DNA of 64,000 bases from Anagrus nilaparvatae (Eukaryota; Arthropoda; Insecta; Hymenoptera; Mymaridae): positions 10,806,001 through 10,870,000 of the forward strand of contig JAKSXM010000246.1 in NCBI GenBank assembly GCA_022575985.1, in the 5' to 3' direction. Under the pieces are notes generated by a model. It was not told the origin of the DNA, ran no database searches, and was given only the letters and a program-made list of their open reading frames with translations. This document shows positions 34,884 through 45,409 of this stretch, piece by piece (position 1 is the first letter of the stretch; each line of letters starts with the position of its first letter). A program made the position numbers and the translations under genes.

Positions 34884-35726
34884 GTTATTCGAATATACAA
34901 AGATAGGAGTAAGCCAGGTTTCATTGAAAAAATGGCATTTCTATTTTTATTTTTAATGATCGCTACTATTTATGCACATTTTATTATTAATAAAATCAGG
35001 TAATTCGTTGACTTATTTCTCAATTATTATCTTTTATTCCAGTACATATATCCCATTCTGAATGCATTGTCAACATAAATATTATGATATAATTATTGTT
35101 TTTATAATGATTTTAAAATGTAGATAAAATCAAGAATGGATAATTGTGATCAAGAATGGAAAAATTTAGTTGATCAGAGAGAATTCGAAATTATTATAAA
35201 AGCATCAAAAAGAGGAAATTTTACTTGCTATTGTTATATTGGTATAAATTTATAATTTTAAATTAAGATTCGTATCAAATATTAAAATAAAATATTTTAC
35301 AGCTATGTTATTATTAACGTTAATATTAATTTCATTAACTCCATTAATAACTCCGATGATGGATTCTTATTATCCCTTAAATGAATCAAGAGTTAAAGAT
35401 CACCTGTTTGCAATGGAATGATTTATTGATGAACAAGAACATTTTTATAAAATTTATTTTCATTCTGTTATAACTGTCACTTTAGCAGTCTTAACCGTCA
35501 TGGCTATAGCCTGTTATTTTGCAATCTTCACTTATCAAGCAACAGGTTCAATTAAAATTCTCAGGTAATCAAAGTAATTTATTTTATTTTTTTATTTTTT
35601 AATCTATTTAAATTTAAAAAATTGTTTTAGCTATCACATTAAACTTGCTTTAGATAATTCAAATTCAGAAGAAGTAAAATATAAAAAAATAATTGATTGT
35701 ATTATTTTTCACCAAAGGATTCTCAA
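34884..35726 (+). pseudogene. Third odorant receptor copy, pseudogene (exons 3-6 only)
   Basis: Homologues of OR exons 3 (34884-34999), 4 (35124-35241), 5 (35303-35564) and 6 (35631-35726) are present with their introns. Exon 3 is 116 nt instead of 117, losing one base near its end and shifting the frame. Exon 5 has an in-frame TGA at 35419-35421 where the other copies have CGA (Arg). Exons 1-2 are replaced by the LINE upstream. Exons 7-8 are missing: intron 6 runs straight into repeat DNA and the intron 8 RT fragment. Exons 9-10 are not found before the BEL element. Intact flanking splice sites show decay is not ancient. Confidence 0.92.
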
Positions 35727-36459
35727 GTAATTTTTTTAATAAGTTGCCCACGTTTCGAAGACCGTCAGTCTTCATTATCAATTTATTTTTTAATGGAAAA
35801 GAAAGCTATATACACTGATTTACTAACGTTTAGGGTTATTAGTTAACCATTCATCAACTATATCTAAACTGTTATTAATATTATTCATTCATACATTCAT
35901 AATAAATTAACGAGCTTTTCACCCTTTACAGTTATATATCATGCATCTTAAAATTAATAATATAGTATATTTGAAAAGAGGAGTTCATGACTTAGTCAAT
36001 ATAAAATATATATAATAATTTTAATATAATATACATTTATTTTAAACAATATTTTTAATTATCACTAACTTTAAACCATATATTTCTTTTTTGATGATGA
36101 TGATGATGCAAATTTAAATAATCTATTACAAATTGCAATCAGCACCTTAATTTGTATAAGACCCTCGTCCATAAATAAAATATAAAATAAATAAACAATG
36201 CCCCAAATCGCAGATTACCATCCTCGGCTTCCCGGAAGGTAATTTACGTGCAATTTGGGCCATTACATTCTTTACTTTTCTGGATGCAAGCCGTAAATAT
36301 GCTATTATTTTAAAGTTAAACATTTAATTTAAAACTTGTTTTATTGTAAGTTAATAATTTAATTTTACCCAAAAAACAACAAGCCAATATTGAACAAACC
36401 ATTGCAGCACTATGTCAAAATTTAAAAGAATAAGAAAACAAATTTAATAATTTTAAATT

Positions 36460-36680
36460 AATCAATCAGTGTATCTCAATATTTCTTTTTCCACTTCGGC
36501 CTTAAAGTAATCAAATCCGTCACTATCACGCATCTCCTGAGATAGACTATTCCATTCTTACCTTAAACTAATAAGAGGAAAATGAAAAAAAAAAACAATT
36601 TGAAGATTCTTTCTCAATAGGCCTGACGTTGCGAAAGTTATAAGGAACATTTCTTAAAACAAAATTTTCTGCTAAATGAT
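36460..36680 (-). mobile_element. LINE 3' relic (ORF2 C-terminus)
   Basis: The minus strand reads EWNSLSQEMRDSDGFDYF followed by KAEVEKEILRYTD and a stop, the conserved WNSL...F+ C-terminus of jockey/CR1-like ORF2 proteins, with a decayed stretch (RNVPYNFRNVRPIEKESSN) before it. Confidence 0.7.
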
Positions 36681-36964
36681 CTGAATACTAGACCAGTATT
36701 AGGTTGAAATAAATTTTTTAACTAATTTTTAAAAAAAATGTGATGTTTTCTATTATCTAGTTATACGTTTCGCCTGTTCTAAATTTTTTAAAAATTAATT
36801 AAAAAATTTATTTCAACCCAGTAATGGTCAATTAATGCAACAATATCTTTTTAATATTAAATTATTAAAGTAATTGTTTTTAATGACTTAAATTGAAACG
36901 TAGATCTTTTAATAAAGCCTAGCATTTTATATGCTTTAGATGTAATAAAGATGTTATTTCATGA

Positions 36965-37280
36965 GCATATAGAATTACAGTATCATCTTCATATGATACT
37001 AGTTTCTGAGGTAGCAACTTTAGTAGTTCATTAATATATACAATAAAAAAAGCGGTATAAGAATTGTTCCTTAATTAAGGCATACCTGTTGTAATTTTGC
37101 AATTGTTATTATATATATTATTAAAACATTCGCTATTATTTAAGTAACTTTTTAATAAATCTAAAGCTTGACCCTTCATTCCATTTGAAATCAATCTATA
37201 CATTATAATATCATGTTTTCGATGGTACTTTTAATTCTTAATAGGTCAATGAAATTTTCCAATAAGCTCTTCATTAAGAA
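36965..37280 (-). mobile_element. Third copy of the OR intron 8 reverse-transcriptase fragment
   Basis: On the minus strand it matches the fragments at 10760 and 23170: the same GTATCATATGAAGATGATAC region encoding a YADDT-like block, and the same downstream AATAAATCTAAAGCTTG stretch. It preserves the empty site of the MITE that interrupts copy 2. Confidence 0.8.
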
Positions 37281-37689
37281 CTTATATTTTTACATTTTTT
37301 GTGTTTCTTTATAACGATATGCTAACCAATTTTTTAAAAAAATAATTAAATGCCTACAAAAAGGAATTTTAAGGCAGGGTTCTTCTTCGCACGCTCGTTG
37401 TTTGAGTGAAAATTTAAAATTGCTTTAAAAGAAAACGATAAAAGATAATGGAACAAATTTTTTTGGGGTCAAGGGGACACAAAAACAAAAAAATTTTAAA
37501 ATCAGTTTTTTTGATTTTTAACAAAATTTATTGATTAAATTAAAAAAAAAAGAGTCTCATGCCCTACGCAATAAAAAATCACATCAAATCAGTCTAAAAA
37601 ATATTTTAAATATTACCATCCCTTTGAGATTTTTTGGGAATTCGAAAAAAATTCTAAATTTCCGAATTTCCAACGTCATTCCTCTACAT

Positions 37690-39757
37690 TACCCTTTCCC
37701 GTAATCCTGGCAAAAATTCCCGTCTCCAACGATTCCAGAAGTTGTCAGCTATAGCTTGAGCGAAATTCCATTGTTTTCGCGCACAACCCTCTATCATTTC
37801 GTAACGCCTCGGTAACATTTACCTTGAAGATGCCCCAAATAATAGAAGGTTGGGAGTGATGGCCTCCGGATCGCTAACTTCAGGAGAAACAAACGTCAAG
37901 GGTCGCGAATTAACAGTATGCTCTGCTTCAGCAAACGCGGTGCGTAAGACCTCTTCTCGAGGTGCCTGCGATTTTAAAACGCCATTAAGCGCTCTTTTAA
38001 CGCTTTTTACCATCGCCTCCCACGCTTCACCCATATGTGGGGTGGCTGGTGGAATAAAATGCCACTTCGAGCCAACTTTGTTACCGTACTCCTTTAACTT
38101 CGATTCATCTACCGCCTCTAAAGCTGCCTGCAAAACTGAAGTTCTTCGCACGCGCCACGCAGATTAGTCCCATTATCCGAGTAGAACGCGAAGGGCTGCC
38201 CTCTCCGTGCCGTCATCCTTTGAATTGTCATGATTATTGAGTCAGCTGATAAATAATCTGCAATTTCAAGGTGAACTGCTCGCATAGTTAGGCACGTAAA
38301 AAGCACTCCCCAACGTTTTTCACTACGTCTACTAATAGCTACCATAAAGGGCCCAAAATAATCTCTGCTACAGGGCAAGAAAGGATTCATGCCATGAGCT
38401 AATCTTCCAGAAGGGAGATCACCCATTCTGGGAATTTTCGGCATCGCGCGACGAATTTGGCACGTTCCGCAATGATTAGCGATACTTCGCAAAATTACGC
38501 GCAAGTGCGTAATACAGTATTTTTGACGTATTTCATTCACGACAGTTTCCGTATTCGCATGATTATAGAGTTCATGATAATGTGAAACTAATAGTCCTAC
38601 CGCCGGATGCCTACCATTTAAAATTAGCGGATCGTTGCAAAAATCGGCGGCATCCTGAACTAGTGACGTTCGACCATACGCGCGTAACAAACCATCGCTC
38701 GATAAGAAGGGTGTAAACTTAAAAGATGAATATCTTTTGGCAGTGCTTTTTTATCGCGTAATTCAGCTATCTCGCGTGAGTAAGCCGATTGTTGGATTTC
38801 TTTTATTCAGCGAGTTTCCGCCTTAATCAGATCTTTGATTTCAACAGATATTTTTCCCCCAAGAAAATTATCGGCAGCTACTAAAACTGATCGAACGCTC
38901 TTTTAAAACGAAGCCACTCCATAGTATTACCGGAGAAAGAAAGATCTTGCTTTTCGATAACTAATCTATTAATAAGAGACGGCTGACGGTCATTTGGAGT
39001 CGAGGATCTAAATTTCCTTAATGCATTAGTTAAGGCGTGCGTAACCGTAGTAGAAATGTTATCAGCTGCCGATTGAGTCGAATCCCCTACCCCGCGAGGG
39101 CCAGGAGTACTTGCACCGGCAAGTGCTAGTTCAACACTCTCCCTCTCTGCCTCTAAAAGACGTAATTTTAATCCACTACTTTCCATCTCTATCTCAAATT
39201 TACGCTTTCTCAACGCCACTGCATTTACCGGCTGTTTTGAGAGATTATCAATCGAATTCATTTCCCCTTCTCGGCTCTCTACTAAATTGACGCGGCGGTG
39301 GCGTTCATCAACAACTAAATTGTTATCTTCGTCACCGACTACACTGCTCCCAGGGGAATTTTCAACCAGACTTAAACTAGGAGTTATTAAACCGCATCCT
39401 CTTCCACGACCACGGGAAGTACCTACACGGGCACGAGAAGCAACTGCGCCCAGAAATGACATTTTCGTTAGATTGAATGACGTTAGATGGTTCGTGTTCC
39501 GAAGAACTAGCGTGAGTAATGCGACTGCGCGTTATCATAGCATCGCTATTAACAACTGGTGCAACAAGAGGGGGTTCAATCACAACATTACTGATAATAT
39601 TTGGGACTCTTTGAGTACTTTCACTTCCTGAAACGCTGTCCCCTATTTCAACTACCGACGAATGTGCTGCAGGCGTACTGCGCAATTCTTGCGTCATGGC
39701 CATGTTTGCCTTTACTTTTGAAGGACGATCACGTTTTCGTTTGTCTCCTCCGGCCAT
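37690..39757 (-). mobile_element. Internally deleted BEL/Pao LTR retrotransposon
   Basis: On the minus strand gag starts at the ATG at 39757 (MAGGDKRKRDRPSK) and continues, after a one-frame shift near 39450, to the gag motif GNTMEWLRFKRAFDQF at 38881. It then jumps to the end of pol: SAYSREIAELRDKKALPKD and DGLLRAYGRTS, an integrase zinc-binding region (HYHELYNHA, then C-x2-C), DYFGPF, SDNGTNLRGA and GSKWHFIPPATPHMGEAWE, the integrase core signatures of BEL/Pao. The C-terminal WNRWRREFLPGL ends near 37690. Protease, reverse transcriptase and RNase H are missing, so this copy cannot move alone. It may have carried away exons 9-10 of OR copy 3. No matching pair of LTRs was found. Confidence 0.88.
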
Positions 39758-39957
39758 ATATGATTTCCTTATATAAAAAGTACACATAAAACGTAAGCGA
39801 TTTCGAAGAAATTCATAAAAATCAAAAATAAAAATATGGAAAATATGTAGAAAAATATAGAAAAAATATATATTAAAATATATCCCAACATGCAATAAAT
39901 AAGCTCTTGCACTAGGTTATTCCGGAATAAATTTTACCGGGTTTACGGCACTAATGT

Positions 39958-40440
39958 TAATTGCTATATCTGCCTGGTGAAAGAGCTTCAGTATAAATAG
40001 TTGTTGTATTTTTTGGTGGCTCCGAAAGGGGCCGATTTTTGCTGCTAGTTACTTCCTAAAAAACACAACCTTTACCAACATTTGCTCATCACAAATACCT
40101 TATATAAAATAGACAAAGCTCGTAGAAGATCTTTTAGAAGCACCTGGCGGTCTGGCTTGTCAAAACAATCGACCACAGCCCACAGTGGCTGTTAGACAGA
40201 CTTTTCTGTCTCTGGTTTGGCCAAACCCCGGCATTGAAGGCTACCGCTTTAGCACGTCTTTCCAGCTTCTGCACCAACACACAGCCAACAAATCAGCAAG
40301 AGCGACGAAGATAGACAAACGCACTTTGACAGCAAGCAGAAAGTACGAAGTTCCTTCCAGCAAAAATCGTGGGCGAGTGAGAGCGAGGGCAGCGCGCGGG
40401 GCATATTTATAGACTTTATCATTACGTAAGATTAGGGGTC
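39958..40440 (-). promoter_or_regulatory. Putative BEL 5' leader/LTR region with TATA box and stem-loop
   Basis: Reading on the minus strand, a TATAAATA box (40404-40411) is followed by GC-rich sequence and, about 390 nt later, by a histone-like hairpin (40018-40033), then about 260 bp to the gag ATG. It could be the LTR promoter and leader of the BEL element. It is much less AT-rich than its surroundings and encodes nothing recognised. The TATA-to-hairpin arrangement resembles the insert at 24342-25170. Confidence 0.45.
40018..40033 (-). promoter_or_regulatory. Histone-like stem-loop with one mismatch
   Basis: On the minus strand it reads GGCCCC-TTTC-GGAGCC, preceded by AAAATC and followed by ACCAAA, matching histone stem-loop flanks. 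One stem pair is a C-A mismatch that a T to C change would explain. Confidence 0.45.
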
Positions 40441-43400
40441 CCTCTACTTTGACTTCCGGATATTATCAAACTAGCCTTAATCTAAAGCGTATAGATTATT
40501 TCCGCGGGATTTAAATCGTTTTATTCATAGTTATTTCTAAAGTAAAAAATACAAACTAAATTATGAAACTAAAAATTATAAAACTTATATTACTTTAAAA
40601 CAACCTCTGGGGGTTTAATATAAAAAAATATCAAATAATTTTCTATTTCAATAACTGAATAAAAATTAAAAATTTGATTATCACTTTAAAAAATTTTTTT
40701 TAAACTAATTACTGGTCTTAAAATAATTGGAAAAAAACTGAAATTTTGTATAATAAAATATTTTTAATTCAACAAAGGGGCCTAAGTTGAACTAAAGTAT
40801 CGCAGAAATGGGTCCAAACATTTTTTCTTTTTGGAGATATATTTGCGTTATTGGCCTACTGTGGTTAGTTGACTCGAAATATTCTTATTTTTGCTGTAAA
40901 ATGCTTATTTTTGGGTAAAAAATATTTTCCTTTCTAATAATTATAGGAAATTTCTCACACAATTCGATTCTGATTCAAAATTAGTATAAAAAGCAAAATT
41001 ATGACTTTTAACTTTTAAATGTATTTTTTTTACTTTTAAAGTTCAAATTGTACCCAGTTGGAGTGGGACTTCTCACATATGTTACTTTTTCAAAACAATT
41101 GACCATTTTACAGTCACATAAACCATAAAAATAAAATTTTTCTAGTAAAATAATTTATTATGTAATATAATTATATAGCATACATAATAATAAAAATTAT
41201 TTTAAAAAATGAGAAAAAAAACAAGCATCTGTTACTTTTTTATCTATAATTAAATTTATATATATATATAACAAATTCATTAATATACATGATTATTGAA
41301 TAAAATATATATAACAGAAATAGTATAAAAAAATTTTAATTGTGTAACACAGAATATATATAACAAAATAAAATTAATTTTTTTAAACGTTAACATCCTA
41401 TATATATATATATATATATACCCAATTATTTAATTCTATATATATATGTTAACAACGTTTTATTTACATAATAATAATTCTATCCAGTCATTTTAAATTT
41501 ATTTTTTGCTAAAAAAAAGCGTATATTTTTATTATTTATAAATTTCTTTTTTACTAATTATTATTTAAGTTACTTTTTTTAAGCTCTGCTTTTTTTTGCT
41601 AATTATTCACTTATTAATTTTAGTATAACGATTATATTTATTTATTTTAATAAAATCTCGAAATAGTGAGATATTTTTTTATTTTTTTACCCAGTTTTAA
41701 ATGATTGGTTTTTTTCAGTTTTTTAGTAATAGCTTAATACTGTTTTTTATATATTTTGACTACTTTATTTATATGTAGAAAATTAAATTATGTAACTCAA
41801 TACAAAAATTAATTTAGAAAATAAATGCAATTCAGAGTACTTTTTAGAGCTGATTTTACAAAAATTAACAATTAGAAATTAATAATTTTAGCCTATTTGT
41901 AATTTTGTAAAATTGGCCATAAATCTGAATAATTATTTTTCATATTCCTGGAGCATTTTATAAATTTGATTGGTGACGCGTATTCTGTAATGTCTATTTA
42001 GAATAAAAGTTTAGTTCAATGCTGATAGCAAAGAAATATGTGAATACTATTTAGATTTTTCGTAAAATAACTGTTTTTATGCAGTAAATATTCGTAGTAG
42101 GCTGGCAGTTTGAATAACTGTACATTATTAAAAGTAATTTCTGTGACAAAATTAAAAAGTATAGAAGTTAGGAAATTTTCAACAAAAAAATGTTATTAAT
42201 GTTATTTTTGTGAATTTGCGAAAATTGTAGTAAATTCATAATTTTGATTTTCAATTTTACGAATAATAATTGTGAATTCACAATTTTTGTTGCAAATTCA
42301 CCTAAATAAATTGAGTAATAAAATTTTTTTGAAATTAAACTATAATTTTTGTAGATATATAGGAGTTACTTTTAACAATTTATCTGCAGTTTAGATATAT
42401 TATCAAATGCGATAGTAGGCAACTCTATATAACACTTTATACAGGTAGGATTATTTTTAAGTTATCTGTCTGAATCTGCACAGCAAACGAATTCGCATAT
42501 TAAGAAATTCATTCATTTAAGATGAGTTTAATTGTAAATAGTCCAGGAATATTACAAAAAATATTACCAAAAAAATGCAAAATTAATTGAAATTATAATC
42601 TGTAACGAAGTAAAAAAGTAATACTTTCTATTAGCCTGTCAGTTAAAAAAAATTGTTTAGATTATGTATCACCAGTTGAAATTCACCAAAAAAATAAGAT
42701 CTCCAAAATTACAGATCATTAAATATTTTCCATTTTATGGAGTAATATTTCCCCAAGAAACATCGCATCCTAAAATTTCAAAAATCTTATTTTTTCACTA
42801 AACAACCCTGGTAATTAAAAATCCAACCAATCCTTTAAACTTCCAGACTACTTTCTATATATAAACTACTTAATTAATATCATATATTCTCATAAAATCC
42901 CATACATATTCTCATAAGAAATTACATATATATAATTAATAATTAATTCGTAAGAAAATTTTATATATATATATATATATATAGAAAGAATTTATTTAAA
43001 TATTCTATTATTATTATTATTATATTTCGTAAATTTATATATATATAGAAATTGTATATAATATTATTGGACGAAACTTGATTAAAAAATAAAAAGCCCT
43101 TATATATTACAATAAATGCAATAATTTAACTATATATATATTAATAAGTGCCTTATTTTCTAATTTTATATATATATATATATAGTAAAGTCGAGTATAG
43201 TTTTAAATAATTTTAATATTTTTTTTTTTAGTATTTTTTTTAATTTTTTTTTTTTTTAATATTTGTATAATTGACTAAGATTTTTTATATTTTATCTAGT
43301 TATATTTAGTATAGATAAACCCTAGGTACTTTTTTTAATATATGTTTTTGTTTTATAGTCAATCTTTCATTCGGATTGTTCATGCTTGTTTTTATTAATA

Positions 43401-45030
43401 ACAAAAAATGGTAATATTATTTATTTATTTTGGCGAGTAGTTATGTTAAGTCTCATTGGTATCGATTAGTTACTTTATCGAAAATTTACTAAATTAAAGA
43501 CATTTTAGTTAAATTTCTATTTTTTAGTAATTTTTCGATTTATTTCAGATACTATCTTTTTTTTATATTCACTTAATTTTATTTCGACGATCAATTAGAA
43601 TTGCCTGTTTCTTGTTTTAATGAAATATATTGAAACATTTATTGAGCATATTTTTAATATAAACATTTTACATTTATGCATCTATTTTTTTAGGCAACAG
43701 TTATAATTTTTTTTATTTAATGAGCATATAAAGCGAGACGATTAAACTTTTTTTTTATATATAAAGCATTTTTTTGATATTTCATTTACATTAATAAGTT
43801 AGATTTTTTAAGAAAACTAAATTTTATCGATTTATTTTTATTCCTTGTGATATTTTTTTTGGAGATTGTTTAAATTAGTACGTATTTTAAGGTTTTTTGT
43901 TACTTTTTAGTAGATATTTTTGAAAATTAAAGTAAATTTTAATACTTTAAGAAAGCTTCATATATTTTTGCCTTGATAGTGCAACGAAGGACCAAATGTA
44001 ATTCAGTAAATTTTAATTAAATTTGACTATCGTAAAACTCATAAAATCGGTCCTAAAATGCAAAATCATGACAAAAAATGGCTAATTTCTATTAATAAAC
44101 CCTTTAATTGATTGATCTTAAGTAAAAAATACTTACATCATTAAAGTCTTTTTTAGTAATCTACAATGTCTTATCTTCAAAAAAAACAAAATAAACTTTC
44201 ATAAAATTAACAAAAAACATTTCGTTTATTACATATTTTATTTACTAGAATATTTACTGATTTGTCAAGCCATTACATAGTGATATTTTTATCTATTAAA
44301 TTCAACAAACAAAAAAAAAGTACAAGTTGTTTATCAAAAAGCATAAAAAATAAAACAGTAAAATTTTAACGACATATTCATTTTTATGTCGAAATAAAAA
44401 AATGAATTTTATAACATGTTATAAATAACCAAGAATTTTTATATCACATTTTTTTTTTGAAATATAGTTCTTTTCGTAACAAGTGTGTAAAGTATCTGAT
44501 TTACAATAATTAATGATCAATGTACACAAAGTCATTCAAAAAATTGTAAATTTTTATATTACTAAGTTCTATCAGAATGTAAAAAGTTTCTTAGATAATT
44601 TAAAAGCTCATTATAAATAATAGTATATTACACAACAAGGACGTAAATATAAAAATAAAAAGCATAAACTAAATAATTGAAATAAATTTTTCAAGATTTA
44701 TCAAGAATATTCGCTCATTAGTATTCTTTCACGCTAGTTCTAAATATAATTATTACGTCCTTTTGCATAATATTTTTTATTCTATAATTAAAACTTAAAA
44801 AAAGCATTAACATAAATTATTCTATAAATATTTATCACTTTCTCTCTTTCTTTAATATTAAATTATAGTAGGTGTATAATATAAATAGTTAGTCATTAAT
44901 TAGAATTTTTCTTGATTAAATTATATTATAATGCAAATCGATTTTATTTTTTTGCATATCATTTTAATTTATTGTAAATACTTTTTTAATTCCAGTGCTA
45001 ACATAATTATATTAATTATATTACATTTTT
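40441..45030. other. Very AT-rich intergenic DNA with microsatellites
   Basis: No gene recognised. It contains (TA)n tracts at 41399-41420 and 42962-42983 plus many shorter ones. 40780-41087 is a fragment of the repeat family best seen at 48447-49407 (shared ATAGGAAATTTCTCACA versus ATAGGAAATTTCCAGCA, and an end with AGTTGGAGTGGGA versus AGTTGGGGTGGAA). Confidence 0.6.
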
Positions 45031-45218
45031 TTAAGGGGTGGTAGATTTGACGCTCTTTTAAAGGGTTTTGGAGAAGCTTTAGAAAAGTTTGGTTGTTGAG
45101 TTAAGAGTAAAAATATGAGCTGTGCTCAAATACTTTTGCACTTATTTACACATTTAAAATAAAGCTTTCGTCATGCATCTGATCATTTTGAAAGAGCATC
45201 AAGTGTACTACCCCTTAA
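45031..45218. mobile_element. piggyBac-like MITE with TTAA target duplication
   Basis: A 180-bp element (45035-45214) with ends GGGGTGGTAGATTTGACGCTC and, reversed, GGGGTAGTACACTTGATGCTC is flanked by TTAA at 45031-45034 and 45215-45218. TTAA duplication is the signature of piggyBac-type insertion. It lies about 190 bp beyond the GPCR stop codon. Confidence 0.8.
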
Positions 45219-45409
45219 ATTACCTTAAAAAACAATTTTTTATCAAAGAAAGAGAGAAAGAATATTTATTGAATTATTTAGAGTACATATATATTATAAA
45301 AAAGACGAATTCGTTATTGAGACAATTTTTTTGTCTCTGAGAGTTCATTTATATGTTATTTAATAAATATGCACTTTAAATACATAATTATTTAAGAGTT
45401 TTTTTGTTT

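Larger units (their letters stand above)
35735..37380. other. Repeat-filled remains of OR copy 3 intron 8
   Basis: Contents in order: a hammerhead-like motif (35743-35779, minus), an RT-fragment piece homologous to OR intron 8 (35785-35905), about 1 kb of inserted DNA, and a second RT-fragment piece (36965-37280). The inserted kilobase includes a LINE C-terminal relic (36460-36680) and a 150-bp foldback (36676-36825, arms TTGAAATAAATTTTTTAA). Confidence 0.7.

Noticed and set aside
37850..38167. Plus-strand open frame within the BEL integrase region
   Set aside because: The opposite strand encodes recognisable BEL/Pao integrase motifs.
40185..40412. A 75-codon plus-strand frame rich in basic residues
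   Set aside because: It lies antisense to the TATA-containing leader next to gag and has no recognisable domain.
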